Shown here: positions 16,117 through 24,762 of the stretch, in pieces
Layout: each line of letters opens with the position of its first letter
Position numbering within the stretch: the stretch's first letter is position 1
Origin: Paenibacillus polygoni
GTDB lineage: Bacteria > Bacillota > Bacilli > Paenibacillales > Paenibacillaceae
Direction: 5' to 3'
Assembly: GCF_030263935.1 (NCBI RefSeq)
Contig: NZ_CP127162.1
Coordinates: 1,683,501 to 1,747,500 of the forward strand
DNA: 64,000 nt
Notes under the pieces: generated by a model
What the model was told of the DNA's origin: nothing
What the model saw: only the letters and a program-made list of their open reading frames with translations
Database searches by the model: none
Position numbers and translations under genes: made by a program

Positions 16117-17709
16117 TTGACAACTTTCTCAGAATTTAATTTGGAACCTAAGGTTCTGCAAGCAATTACGGAACTAGGATTCGAAGAAGCAACACCCATT
16201 CAATCGAAATCAATCCCATTAGCACTTGGCGGAAGTGATTTGATTGGACAAGCACAAACAGGTACAGGTAAAACGGCTGCGTTTGGTATTCCACTCATCA
16301 GCAAAATCGACAGAGCTGACGAAAAAATTCGTGCCCTGATTATGGCACCTACCCGTGAACTTGCTATTCAAGTAGCAGAAGAAATCGAGAAACTTTCTCG
16401 TTTTAAAGGGATCCGCACTCTTCCAATCTACGGCGGTCAAGATATCGTTCGCCAAATTCGCGCTTTGAAAAAGAAACCACAAGTGATTATCGGTACACCG
16501 GGTCGTTTGCTTGACCATATCAACCGTAAAACAATCAAACTTGAAGATGTACAAACTGTTGTACTGGACGAAGCTGATGAAATGCTCGATATGGGATTCA
16601 TGGAAGATATCCAATCGATCCTGAAACAAGTTCCAGACGAGCGTCAAACGATGTTGTTCTCGGCTACAATGCCTCCTAACATTCAAAAACTTGCACAACA
16701 ATTCTTGAAAAACCCAGAGCACGTATCCGTTATTCCTAAACAAGTAAGCGCACCGCTTATCGATCAATCTTATATCGAAGTACCTGAACGTCAAAAATTT
16801 GACGCGCTGAGCCGTTTGCTTGATATGGAATCTCCTGAGCTTGCTATCGTATTCGGTCGTACAAAACGCCGTGTAGACGAGCTTGCAGAAGCTTTGCAAA
16901 AACGTGGATACTCTGCAGATGGTTTGCATGGTGACCTTTCTCAGAATCAACGTGACGCTGTAATGCGTAAATTCCGTGATGGAAGCATTGATGTACTCGT
17001 AGCTACAGACGTAGCAGCTCGTGGACTTGACGTTTCTGGCGTAACGCATGTAGTAAACTTTGACCTTCCACAAGATCCTGAGAGCTATGTTCACCGTATT
17101 GGTCGTACAGGCCGTGCAGGTAAAGAAGGGGCAGCTTACTCTTTCGTAACTCCGCGTGAAATTGATCATTTGCACTTCATCGAGCGTGTAACTCGTCACC
17201 GCATTCCGCGTAAACCGCTTCCTACACTTGCTGAAGCAATTGAAGGTAAACAACGCGTAACTGCAGAGCGTCTTCTTGAAATTGTTCAAGATGGTGAACT
17301 GAACGAGTACAAAGGTATTGCGATTCAAATGCTTGAGCAGTACGATTCTGTACAACTCTTATCTGCAGCTCTGAAACTCCTTACAGGAGACAAAAAAGAT
17401 GCAACGATCGAACTTACACCTGAGGATCCGATTCGTGCGAAACGTCGTAAACCAGATGTTCGTTCTAGTGGACGTAAGCCTTCTGGCGGTTACGGTGGTA
17501 ATCGCAGCGGCGGATACAACCGCAGCGGCAGCGGAAGCAGCAACCGAGGCGGATACAACAGTGGTGGACGTAAAGAAGGCGGATATAATCGTGACCGTGA
17601 TCGTGATCGCAAACCGCGTTCTTATAGCAGCAATAACAGTGCTGGCAACAACAGCAATAACAATAGCGGTGAGCGCAGACCTCGTCGTGAAGATTCTTCA
17701 TTTGAATAA
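16117..17709 (+). CDS. cshA: DEAD-box RNA helicase CshA
   Basis: The 530-residue protein has every DEAD-box motif: Q motif (ATPIQ), [26 protein letters not shown] and [11 protein letters not shown]. Length and motif order fit CshA, which unwinds RNA in ribosome assembly and in the degradosome-like complex. The last 90 residues are a low-complexity Gly/Ser/Arg/Asn tail (for example [20 protein letters not shown]) that should bind RNA. TTG starts the gene behind AAAGGAG. Codon use is strongly biased, as for a highly expressed gene, which leaves a long antisense frame open. Confidence 0.93.
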   Translation: MTTFSEFNLEPKVLQAITELGFEEATPIQSKSIPLALGGSDLIGQAQTGTGKTAAFGIPLISKIDRADEKIRALIMAPTRELAIQVAEEIEKLSRFKGIRTLPIYGGQDIVRQIRALKKKPQVIIGTPGRLLDHINRKTIKLEDVQTVVLDEADEMLDMGFMEDIQSILKQVPDERQTMLFSATMPPNIQKLAQQFLKNPEHVSVIPKQVSAPLIDQSYIEVPERQKFDALSRLLDMESPELAIVFGRTKRRVDELAEALQKRGYSADGLHGDLSQNQRDAVMRKFRDGSIDVLVATDVAARGLDVSGVTHVVNFDLPQDPESYVHRIGRTGRAGKEGAAYSFVTPREIDHLHFIERVTRHRIPRKPLPTLAEAIEGKQRVTAERLLEIVQDGELNEYKGIAIQMLEQYDSVQLLSAALKLLTGDKKDATIELTPEDPIRAKRRKPDVRSSGRKPSGGYGGNRSGGYNRSGSGSSNRGGYNSGGRKEGGYNRDRDRDRKPRSYSSNNSAGNNSNNNSGERRPRREDSSFE

Positions 17710-17721
17710 GATACAAAAAGA

Positions 17722-17750
17722 AGACGAAGCATATGATGCTTCGTCTTTTC
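17722..17750 (+). terminator. intrinsic terminator of cshA
   Basis: AGACGAAGCAT (17722-17732), loop ATG, ATGCTTCGTCT (17736-17746), then TTT. It also borders the convergent YjcZ-type gene. Confidence 0.75.
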
Positions 17751-17756
17751 TGTTAT

Positions 17757-17882
17757 TTAACAGAAGAAGGTTTTAGAAATAATGACAAGCAGGATGAATA
17801 AAACGAGAATCGTACCTATGGAGAACCATTCAAATCCACCAGTACCACATCCACCAACAACAGGACCGCAGCCGTAAGACAT
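17757..17882 (-). CDS. YjcZ-family sporulation protein
   Basis: This 41-residue peptide has the family's layout: a Gly/Cys-rich head (MSYGCGPVVGGCGTGG) and one C-terminal hydrophobic helix (IGTILVLFILLVIIS). YjcZ-type peptides are very small membrane-associated proteins of Bacillus and Paenibacillus spores, usually made late under mother-cell sigma factors; their exact task is unknown. The start ATG follows GGGAGGTGAAAGCG, an excellent ribosome site. It is easily missed because of its length. Confidence 0.85.
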   Translation of the reverse strand: MSYGCGPVVGGCGTGGFEWFSIGTILVLFILLVIISKTFFC

Positions 17883-18304
17883 CGCTTTCACCTCCCTACG
17901 ATCAGAAGAATGTTTTGCTCTGCTACTACACTTTATCCTATGGATGAATTAAGAAATATGACTAGATATATGCCTAAACGTCTAATAAATAGGCTTATAC
18001 CTTGTTATTTCAGCAAAATATACATTTTTTTATAAATGGAAAGCCTCGTATTTGCCTGAGATGCTAGCTTTTCATTATAGTTATGCGGTATAGTTACTAG
18101 TAGAGATCACGAATAACTCTGGATTTTCTGGAGCGGTCAATTTACATTATGAATGGATATTCTTTGCTAACAGAGCTGCGTTTGCCTTGTATTCATACAT
18201 AATATAAAGCACTACTCGGATTCGAGAATCCGCATCTAAGATGATACATGGGGCTGAATTTCGGAATAAATGAAATTTTTCCTGTGTGTAAGGAGGAGAA
18301 AAAT
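17883..18304. other. intergenic region with one perfect palindrome
   Basis: This 420-bp A/T-rich stretch lies between divergent genes and has no convincing reading frame. CGGATTC-GA-GAATCCG (18217-18232) is a 16-bp perfect palindrome 73 bp before the YesL-type start and could be an operator or a leader hairpin. Confidence 0.4.
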
Positions 18305-19081
18305 TTGGAGTTTAAGGGAGCAATGGGAGGCATATATCGCCTTACGGAATGGATCACTAGATTTGCAGGGGCTAACCTGTTATGGGTACTCTGTGCTTCA
18401 CCATTCTTTTTCTTTACGATTGTGAAGATTCTCGTATTGGGGCAAGGAATGACGAATGAATCGCTGCAAATGAACTGGGCCATCGCAGTTGTGGCACCGT
18501 TTACATTCTTTCCTGCGACAGCAGCCTTATTTGGTGTAGTTCGTAAGTGGGTCATGGGGGATCCTGATGTCCCTGTATTCAAAACCTTTTTTGCCGGTTA
18601 CAAAGATAACTTTAAGCAAAGTATGTTAGGCGGTATTTTCTATACTATTCTATTTGTTGTAATGTATTTGGATTATACCGTATACATGACACAATTTCAG
18701 AATTTGCAGTTAATTGGCATTATTATGCTGATTCTATTACTATTACTTGGTGTTTCTATGTTTAACTTCTTTTCGATGGTGGTTCATTACCACATGTCGA
18801 TTGGACTCATCATTAAGAATGCTGTGCTCATTACGTTAATCCGTCCCTTCCGCGTGTTCTCAACTCTGCTTGGAGCGGGATTAGTAACTTATATTGGTGC
18901 ACAGTATCCAGCATTGTTCTTTTTCTTTATTGGCAGCATCATTGCATGGTTTGCTTTCTTTAATTTCTACGCTACTTTCACCAAAATGCAGGAACAAATA
19001 GAGAAAATGCAAGCAGATCAAGCAGATGAAGAGGGAACTCTAGAAGAACCATCCTCAGAGTCCCGCACAGAATTGAAATAA
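18305..19081 (+). CDS. YesL family membrane protein (DUF624)
   Basis: A TTG start 8-9 nt after TAAGGAGGA gives 258 residues beginning MEFKGAMGGIYRLTEW, which matches the usual YesL opening, so a longer in-frame ATG at 18248 is rejected. Four or five membrane helices follow, with the DUF624 middle (PATAALFGVVRKWVMGDPD) and an acidic C-terminal tail. YesL-like genes often accompany sugar-uptake operons and YesM/YesN regulators, but here none is adjacent. Function unknown. Confidence 0.85.
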   Translation: MEFKGAMGGIYRLTEWITRFAGANLLWVLCASPFFFFTIVKILVLGQGMTNESLQMNWAIAVVAPFTFFPATAALFGVVRKWVMGDPDVPVFKTFFAGYKDNFKQSMLGGIFYTILFVVMYLDYTVYMTQFQNLQLIGIIMLILLLLLGVSMFNFFSMVVHYHMSIGLIIKNAVLITLIRPFRVFSTLLGAGLVTYIGAQYPALFFFFIGSIIAWFAFFNFYATFTKMQEQIEKMQADQADEEGTLEEPSSESRTELK

Positions 19082-19117
19082 GAAGAGTCGTGATGATTAG
19101 CATATTCTGTTTTCTTA

Positions 19118-19146
19118 TTTACATTTACATGGAATAGCGCTATAAT
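19118..19146 (+). promoter_or_regulatory. sigma-A promoter of 6S RNA
   Basis: TTTACA (19118-19123), exactly 17 bp, TATAAT (19141-19146). The RNA should start near 19153. Confidence 0.8.
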
Positions 19147-19152
19147 TGTTTC

Positions 19153-19345
19153 TACATCCTGCGGTGTTCGTATCGGTTATTCGTTGTTTTTGAACCAATG
19201 ACTATGTCTCGGGAGATCAAACGAGGTGCGGCTGAAACGCCCTGTCTATATGACATGGGGACTTCATAACCAGCTCTGAGATCACCCACCTGCTATCGCA
19301 GGTTCAGAAGACAATATAATCGGACGGCATTTGCGGGAATCCTTT
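19153..19345 (+). ncRNA. ssrS: 6S RNA
   Basis: The 5' segment CATCCTGCGGTGTTCG (from 19156) is complementary, with the family's bulges, to the 3' segment CGGCATTTGCGGGAATCC (about 19325-19342). These paired ends, 'GGTGTTCG' and 'GGCATTTGCGGGA', are the conserved closing stem of 6S RNA, as in GAGATGTTCGC/GCGGCATCTCGGAGATTCC-type pairing of the E. coli RNA. The size of about 190 nt, a perfect sigma-A promoter 7 nt upstream and a terminator downstream all agree. 6S RNA mimics an open promoter and holds sigma-A RNA polymerase in stationary phase. Exact ends are estimates. Confidence 0.85.
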
Positions 19346-19357
19346 TCAGGATTTAAG

Positions 19358-19402
19358 AAACATCTCCACGTACTCTGTAAGGGTGCTTTGAGATGTTTTT
19401 TT
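19358..19402 (+). terminator. intrinsic terminator after 6S RNA
   Basis: AAACATCTC (19358-19366) pairs with GAGATGTTT (19390-19398) and continues in T residues. A small AATCC/GGATT hairpin sits just before it. Confidence 0.8.
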
Positions 19403-19573
19403 AGTTTTATTAGACATGGCGAATAGACGCAGCTCATTAGTCTTCCCGTTCTAATTACGAATGGATTTTATTATAATTACATAGGTTGTTCTGCTCACTT
19501 TTGTTCTGTGATAGAGAATGTTACACTAGACTAAAGAAAAAAGGGAGCGGCTATATATAAAGGGGGAAGAGAC

Positions 19574-19969
19574 TTGTCACTCAAAAGAACACTTGTCGGT
19601 ATTATCCGCAGTATGGAAGGAACAAGCGATCGAGCTAAGGATCCCAAAATGAAAACACGTTACTATAACTTGTCAAGAGATAAAGCATGGGAAGAAATTT
19701 CCTCTCTAATGAAGAAGATTCCTGGCTACAAAGTACTTCACGAGGTACCTTCTGTGGGTGAAATTACGATGGAGAAACGCACTACTTTTGGCCGTACATT
19801 AGATATTACGGTGACTTTAATTCAAGTGACACCTGTCCGTACGGCGGTTGATATTTATTCTGCTTCAAAAGGTTCATTAGGAGATCTTGGAGCGAACTAT
19901 CGGATTATAATACAACTTTTTGATATTATTGATAAGAAGCTCTCCAGGTATAAAGTAACCGGAGAATAA
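19574..19969 (+). CDS. DUF1499-like protein
   Basis: The 131-residue soluble protein has a single alpha/beta domain: NLSRDKAWEEISSLMKKIPGY, then VGEITMEKRT and a late SKGSLGDLGANYRII block, which resembles the DUF1499 fold (residues for lipid- or ligand-binding sheets). A TTG start follows AGGGGGAAGAG. It is monocistronic, with a terminator directly after the stop. The biological role is not known. Confidence 0.6.
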   Translation: MSLKRTLVGIIRSMEGTSDRAKDPKMKTRYYNLSRDKAWEEISSLMKKIPGYKVLHEVPSVGEITMEKRTTFGRTLDITVTLIQVTPVRTAVDIYSASKGSLGDLGANYRIIIQLFDIIDKKLSRYKVTGE

Positions 19970-19974
19970 AATAA

Positions 19975-20008
19975 AAAGCGAGCAAGGACAAGTCCTCGTT
20001 CGCTTTTT
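19975..20008 (+). terminator. intrinsic terminator
   Basis: AAAGCGA and AGGAC pair with GTCCT and TCGCTTT around a small AA loop, followed by TTTT. It separates the DUF1499-like gene from the convergent tpx. Confidence 0.8.
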
Positions 20009-20022
20009 TTGTGTGACAGGAA

Positions 20023-20541
20023 TTACAAAAGTTCTTTTACTGCTTGAATTGCTGCTTCAAAGTTAGGCGGCTCTGCCATTTCCGCCAGATACTCTACATA
20101 TGTAATTTTGTCGTTTGCATCAATTACAAAAATAGAACGCATATCAAGTGCGAATTCTTTAATGAGAACACCATATGCTTGACCAAAGGAGTTCGTTTTG
20201 TAATCCGAAAGGGTTACTACTTTATCCACGCCTGCTGCACCGCACCAGCGAGCTTGAGCAAAAGGTAGATCTGCGCTTACTGTTAAGATAACTACATTCT
20301 CTCCAAGAGAAGCAGCCTCTTCATTGAAACGGCGAGTTTGTGCATCACATACACCCGTATCTAGGGAAGGAACGACGCTGATCAGTTTGATTTTGCCAGC
20401 ATAGTCCGAAAGAGTTACTTCAGTAAGCAAGTCTTTGTTTAGTGTAAAGTTGGGAGCTGGATCTCCCGCTTTCAGTTCGGGTCCGATCAGTGTGAGGGGA
20501 CTGCCTTTAAATGTGGCTACGCCACTACGTTCTTGGGACAT
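20023..20541 (-). CDS. tpx: thiol peroxidase
   Basis: The 172-residue peroxiredoxin has the Tpx signature PSLDTGVCDAQTRRF with peroxidatic Cys65 and the resolving Cys100 in ARWCGAAG. It reduces hydroperoxides with electrons from thioredoxin in the cytosol. Residues 3-15 (QERSGVATFKGSP) are the typical Tpx head, including the substrate-strand. The start follows AAGGAGG. It stands alone, divergent from the rhomboid gene. Confidence 0.93.
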   Translation of the reverse strand: MSQERSGVATFKGSPLTLIGPELKAGDPAPNFTLNKDLLTEVTLSDYAGKIKLISVVPSLDTGVCDAQTRRFNEEAASLGENVVILTVSADLPFAQARWCGAAGVDKVVTLSDYKTNSFGQAYGVLIKEFALDMRSIFVIDANDKITYVEYLAEMAEPPNFEAAIQAVKELL

Positions 20542-20642
20542 CTATGTGTGCCTCCTTAAAATTGGTTATCTTCATACTTATCTATTATAATCGTATTAGC
20601 AAGTTTATGTCCAATGCAGGGCATTTAAGAAAGGGTGTAGTT

Positions 20643-21263
20643 ATGATATTTTTGCGTTATGAGAACTGGAAAGGATACATAAAGTATTATCCGATAACCA
20701 CGATCTTACTTGCAGCTAACGTCATTATGTTTATAGTATTAGTCTTTAATGGTGGATCGGAGAATCCTTACACCTTAATAAAATTTGGAGCTTTAGCTAA
20801 TATCCCTCCATTGAATGAGGAAGTTTGGCGCTTATTCGCTTCGATGTTCCTTCATTCTGGATTTAGTCATTTGTTCTTTAATTGTTTTGCCTTGCTGGTA
20901 TTTGCACCGCCGCTGGAAAGATTACTTGGTTGGTGGAAATATGCTTTTTTATACGTAGCAAGTGGTTTTATTGGTAATCTGATTACACAGGGTTATTATA
21001 ATAACCTGTCGTCAGCCGCATTTTCGGTGGGAGCATCAGGTGCAATCTATGGTGTTTATGGTGCATTTTTGTATATAGCTATTTTCCAGCGCAACAAGAT
21101 GGATGAAGCCTCAAGAAAAGTGATGTATACCATTTTAGGATTTGGTATTATTTTTTCATTAGGTGTAGCGAACATTAATTTAGTTGCTCATTTTGGCGGG
21201 CTGATTGCTGGCTTTTTCATATACGGGTTACTAATTAGATTATTTAAACAGAAGCATCGTTGA
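20643..21263 (+). CDS. rhomboid family intramembrane serine protease
   Basis: The 206-residue protein has six membrane helices. Catalytic Ser is in GASGAIYGVYGAF and catalytic His in VAHFGGLIAGFF; the HSGFSHLFFNCFAL block before them carries the conserved His and Asn. Rhomboids cut membrane proteins inside the bilayer. An open frame extends 44 codons upstream, but ATG 20643 behind AAAGGGTG gives the natural start MIFLRYENW. The protein lacks the soluble repeats of longer Bacillus GluP. Confidence 0.9.
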   Translation: MIFLRYENWKGYIKYYPITTILLAANVIMFIVLVFNGGSENPYTLIKFGALANIPPLNEEVWRLFASMFLHSGFSHLFFNCFALLVFAPPLERLLGWWKYAFLYVASGFIGNLITQGYYNNLSSAAFSVGASGAIYGVYGAFLYIAIFQRNKMDEASRKVMYTILGFGIIFSLGVANINLVAHFGGLIAGFFIYGLLIRLFKQKHR

Positions 21264-21351
21264 TTCATTCGTACTTGCATGATACAGTAGAGTCAAGAAG
21301 AGCATCCTTGGAATACTTGGATGGTTTTAGTAGATTGGAGCGATTAAACGA

Positions 21352-22263
21352 GTGGAACTACGACAGTTGCAGTACTTTTTAAAGGTTGCACAGAAAGAAC
21401 ACGTGACTCAAGCTGCGGAAGAGCTTCATGTAGCTCAATCCGCAGTAAGTCGCCAGATTCATCATCTTGAAGAGGAACTCGGAGTCGACTTGTTTATGCA
21501 CAAGGGAAGAAATTTGCAACTTACTCCTGTGGGACAATTATTCTGTAAAAGAGTAGAGGGGATTCTTAAGGACTTGGATCGGGCTGTTGGTGAGGTACAT
21601 GAATTTTCGGACCCGGAAAAAGGGGAAATTCGTATTGGTTTCCCGCATAGTCTTGGTATTCACCTTATTCCTTCTGTCGTATCGGAGTTTAGAAAGCGCT
21701 ATCCTAATGTGAAATTTAAATTTAAACAAGGGATGTACCCAACATTGATTAGAGATGTATTATCTTCAGAAGTAGATCTAGCGTTTATTTCTCCTTTTCC
21801 TGAAAAACATGAGCAGATCGGCGGGGATGTCGTTCTTACAGAAGAGTTGTATGCCATTTTACCACAAAACCACCCGCTTGCTGGAGAAGAAACCATTCGA
21901 TTGGAACAATTAAAAGAAGACAAGTTCATCTTATTTAGCAAAGGTTATTCTCTAAGGCCGATCGTATGGCATGCTTGTTTAGAAGCAGGATTTACTCCGA
22001 GGATTGCATTTGAAGGTGAAGAGACAGATGCTATACGCGGTCTTGTAGCAGCGGGAATGGGTGTGAGTGTTCTCCCGGAAATGGCTTTATTTCAAACCAA
22101 CCCGCTTCAACCTGCTAGAGTAAGGTTATCAAGCCCGAGAGTAACTCGTTCCATCGGACTGATTCATCGAAATGATGAGAAGTTGCCGCTGGTTGCGCAG
22201 TCTTTCCGGTCATTTTTACTTGATTACTTTGGCTTAGAAAATAACAAAACCCCAGTCAATTAA
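21352..22263 (+). CDS. LysR family regulator, GltC-like
   Basis: The 303 residues comprise an N-terminal winged helix (MELRQLQYFLKVAQKEHVTQ, AQSAVSRQIHHLEEELGV) and a periplasmic-binding-type effector domain. Similarity to B. subtilis GltC, the activator of glutamate synthase, runs through the whole length (GEIRIGFPHSLG, GLVAAGMGVSVLPE). No gltA gene is adjacent, so the target is uncertain. GTG start behind TTGGAG. The stop codon lies inside the loop of the terminator that follows. Confidence 0.8.
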   Translation: MELRQLQYFLKVAQKEHVTQAAEELHVAQSAVSRQIHHLEEELGVDLFMHKGRNLQLTPVGQLFCKRVEGILKDLDRAVGEVHEFSDPEKGEIRIGFPHSLGIHLIPSVVSEFRKRYPNVKFKFKQGMYPTLIRDVLSSEVDLAFISPFPEKHEQIGGDVVLTEELYAILPQNHPLAGEETIRLEQLKEDKFILFSKGYSLRPIVWHACLEAGFTPRIAFEGEETDAIRGLVAAGMGVSVLPEMALFQTNPLQPARVRLSSPRVTRSIGLIHRNDEKLPLVAQSFRSFLLDYFGLENNKTPVN

Positions 22264-22278
22264 GACTGGGGTTCTTAT
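22248..22278. terminator. bidirectional terminator overlapping the LysR stop
   Basis: AACCCCAGTC (22248-22257) and GACTGGGGTT (22264-22273) are perfect complements. The TAA stop at 22261-22263 is in the loop. It serves the regulator and the convergent yugP. Confidence 0.8.
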
Positions 22279-22285
22279 ATATTCT

Positions 22286-22960
22286 CTATTCACGGTTACT
22301 TGTGAAAATCGCAATGTATCTAATAAGCTCAAGTAGGGAGATAAGAGCAGCAGCTACATAAGTCAGGGCTGCGGCATTAAGAACTTTACCAACACCACGT
22401 TCTTCTTCCCTCTGAATGAAACCTTCTTGTACAATAATGTCGCGAGCACGGTTGCTGGCATTAAATTCAACAGGAAGGGTAATCAATTGAAAGGCTACTG
22501 TTACCGAGAAGAAAATGATACCAAGACCAATTAAATTAAAAGCATTAAAGATAAATCCACCCAAAATAAGAAATGGTGCAATACCGGATGCAAAGTTCAC
22601 GACTGGGAAAATTCTGTGACGCAATACGAGCATTGGATAATGTTCTTTATGCTGAATCGCGTGACCCACCTCGTGAGATGCAACAGAAACGGCTGAAATG
22701 GATCTTTCGTAATACACGGGCTCTGACAGACGAACCACACGGTGAATCGGGTCATAGTGGTCAGATAGAGCGCCGCGAACAGGCTCAATCGGAACATCAT
22801 GAAGTCCGTTAAGATCGAGCATGCGTCTTGCAACATCATAGCCTGTCATTCCGGTGGTGTTTTCTACTTTAGCCCATTTATTAAATGTACCTTTTACTCG
22901 GAACTGGGCCCAAAGTGACAATATAAATGCAACAATAATTAGAACATACAGAAATCCCAT
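22286..22960 (-). CDS. yugP: neutral zinc metallopeptidase, YugP family
   Basis: The 224 residues have a membrane helix at 3-16, the zinc motif HEVGH in ASHEVGHAIQHKE, and two or three further helices (IAPFLILGGFIFNAF and later). The family is thought to be membrane-bound proteases with the active site near the cytosolic face; the substrate is unknown. The ATG follows ATGGAGG. It is 28 bp downstream of a MerR-type regulator on the same strand, which may control it. Confidence 0.88.
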   Translation of the reverse strand: MGFLYVLIIVAFILSLWAQFRVKGTFNKWAKVENTTGMTGYDVARRMLDLNGLHDVPIEPVRGALSDHYDPIHRVVRLSEPVYYERSISAVSVASHEVGHAIQHKEHYPMLVLRHRIFPVVNFASGIAPFLILGGFIFNAFNLIGLGIIFFSVTVAFQLITLPVEFNASNRARDIIVQEGFIQREEERGVGKVLNAAALTYVAAALISLLELIRYIAIFTSNRE

Positions 22961-22988
22961 AAACTTACCTCCATATTATTATAAATAA

Positions 22989-23438
22989 CTACATCATGGA
23001 GCTTTCAAGCAAAATCTTCAGTGCTTCCATACAAGCGGCACTTTTCGTTAACAACCCTGCAACGACTTTGCGCTGATGGGTTGGTTTCATGTCTTGAAGG
23101 AGAGGTTTCAGTTCGTTCATTTCTCGTTCAAGCTGCTGTACATGAATTTCCAGACTGTTAAGTTTGCTTGTAACCTGCTCATTTGAGGAAACGGAGCTCC
23201 ATTTTTCTAAAGACTGTTTAATCTCTTCGAGACTATACTTCTCTAGTTTCATCTGGATAATACGTTCGAGACGAGACAAGGTTTCATGATTGTATAATCT
23301 ATAGTTTTTTTGTGTACGTTGCTCTGGCGTGATTAGCCCAAGCTTCGTGTAATAGTCAATCGTACGTTCACTGACACCGGCAGCTTTCGACAATTCACCG
23401 ATTCGATACAGTTTCATATCCCCATCGAGAACACTCAC
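22989..23438 (-). CDS. MerR family transcriptional regulator
   Basis: The 149 residues start with a MerR helix-turn-helix (YRIGELSKAAGVSERTIDYY, TKLGLITPEQR) and continue with a long dimerisation helix. Only one Cys lies near the C-terminus, so it is not a classic metal sensor. The GTG at 23438 fits GGGAAAG poorly and an in-frame ATG at 23417 (MKLYRIGEL) follows GATGGGG at short spacing, so either start is possible. It is probably co-transcribed with yugP. Confidence 0.8.
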   Translation of the reverse strand: MSVLDGDMKLYRIGELSKAAGVSERTIDYYTKLGLITPEQRTQKNYRLYNHETLSRLERIIQMKLEKYSLEEIKQSLEKWSSVSSNEQVTSKLNSLEIHVQQLEREMNELKPLLQDMKPTHQRKVVAGLLTKSAACMEALKILLESSMM

Positions 23439-23715
23439 CTTTCCCTATTCAATAAACAATATGATACATGAAGAAGAACCGTACAGTCAAACGTTACACT
23501 TTTTAGGTCCTTATATACACTTGCTCTCATAATTAGTCAAAAAAATAAACGAAAGTGGTAACGATTTCATAAAAATATATACATTGTAATAATTATATGG
23601 TAATGATTATAATCTTAATGATAATTAATTTCTTATTGGTTGTTAATTTATATGACATATATATTTCGATTAATAAAATGTTGGATCTATGCGAAAAGGA
23701 CAGGAGGCAGGAAAT

Positions 23716-24762
23716 ATGGATAACCTGGAAGATGTGGATTCCGCCTTTACACTCAAGCAAGCTCGCATGAAGAGACAAGAGGAGTTACAAAAGGAAATAG
23801 ATCAGATAAATATTCTGGAATGGTATCAACACGTTAATGATTTGCATGATGCCATTGCCAAAAAAGCGATCGAGCTTACAGAAAAAGAAATGCGTGAAGA
23901 GGGTTATGGCCTGGCACCCGTTCCTTATGCTTTCGTTGTATTTGGCAGTTCTGGAAGAAGGGAAGCTACGCTGTGGAGTGATCAGGATAACGGACTTATT
24001 ATTAGTGATGAAGAGCATCCAGACAAAGAACGTTTTTTCAAAGAGTTTGGTATAAGACTAAGTAATATGCTGGAGTCAGCAGGTTATGCGAAATGTGAAG
24101 GAAAAGTAATGTGTTCTGAAACGTTATGGGCGAGAACGCTCTCTTCCTGGAGGGAGCAGCTCAGTGAATGGTCGAGTGACTTACAATGGGAACCGGTACG
24201 CTACTATATTATTGCTGCTGATATGCGGCATGTTGCGGGAGATCTCACGCTATCTCATCAGTTTCAGGAATATTTCTCTTTCCTGTTTGAATCCACACCT
24301 GATTTAGCTGCGGCTGTATTACGTAACACGGTAAGGCATAAGGCTACTTTAAATATCCTTGGCCAAGTTGTGAAGGAACGTTTTGGGGAGCATGCTGGAG
24401 GATTTGATGTGAAATACGGTATGTATATTCCGCTTGTGAACAGCGGACGCTATTTTTCTTTACAGCACAGTCTGAAAGAGACAAATACACTTCAGCGCTT
24501 AACGAAACTTTCGACTCTCGAAGCAGCCCCGTCCAGCCTTATTGAACCTTGTGAAAAAGCATTCTTGATTACACTGCATTTAAGAAGAAGCGCTCAGATG
24601 AAGGAAGATCATGGTGTGCTATCAAGCAGCGGATATATTGACCAAGATCAGTTAAGAGATAAAGACACGTTATATAAACTGAGAATAGGACTGTCTGCTG
24701 TGAAGAAAATTCACCGGAATCTGCAAAGACAACTTCGGTTTGTCGAGAGGGGCCGTCTATGA
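23716..24762 (+). CDS. DUF294 nucleotidyltransferase-like protein
   Basis: The 348 residues contain the GlnD-type nucleotidyltransferase motif FGSSGRREATLWSDQDNGLI (Gly-Ser followed by Asp-x-Asp) near residue 75, and a DUF294 C-terminal helical domain. The CBS domains that often precede this pair in other bacteria are absent. ATG 23716 is chosen because it follows GGACAGGAGG; an upstream in-frame ATG lacks a site. The stop overlaps the next start as ATGA, so the exonuclease is translated directly after it. The transferred nucleotide and target are unknown. Confidence 0.8.
   Translation: MDNLEDVDSAFTLKQARMKRQEELQKEIDQINILEWYQHVNDLHDAIAKKAIELTEKEMREEGYGLAPVPYAFVVFGSSGRREATLWSDQDNGLIISDEEHPDKERFFKEFGIRLSNMLESAGYAKCEGKVMCSETLWARTLSSWREQLSEWSSDLQWEPVRYYIIAADMRHVAGDLTLSHQFQEYFSFLFESTPDLAAAVLRNTVRHKATLNILGQVVKERFGEHAGGFDVKYGMYIPLVNSGRYFSLQHSLKETNTLQRLTKLSTLEAAPSSLIEPCEKAFLITLHLRRSAQMKEDHGVLSSSGYIDQDQLRDKDTLYKLRIGLSAVKKIHRNLQRQLRFVERGRL

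Noticed and set aside
16219..17355. 378-codon open frame antisense to cshA
   Set aside because: It is fully inside a highly codon-biased helicase gene, has Cys/Phe/Tyr-rich low-quality composition, and matches no family; it is a shadow of biased codon use.
20511..20642. 44-codon N-terminal extension of the rhomboid protein
   Set aside because: It would run across the tpx promoter region and has no ribosome site; ATG 20643 is well placed.
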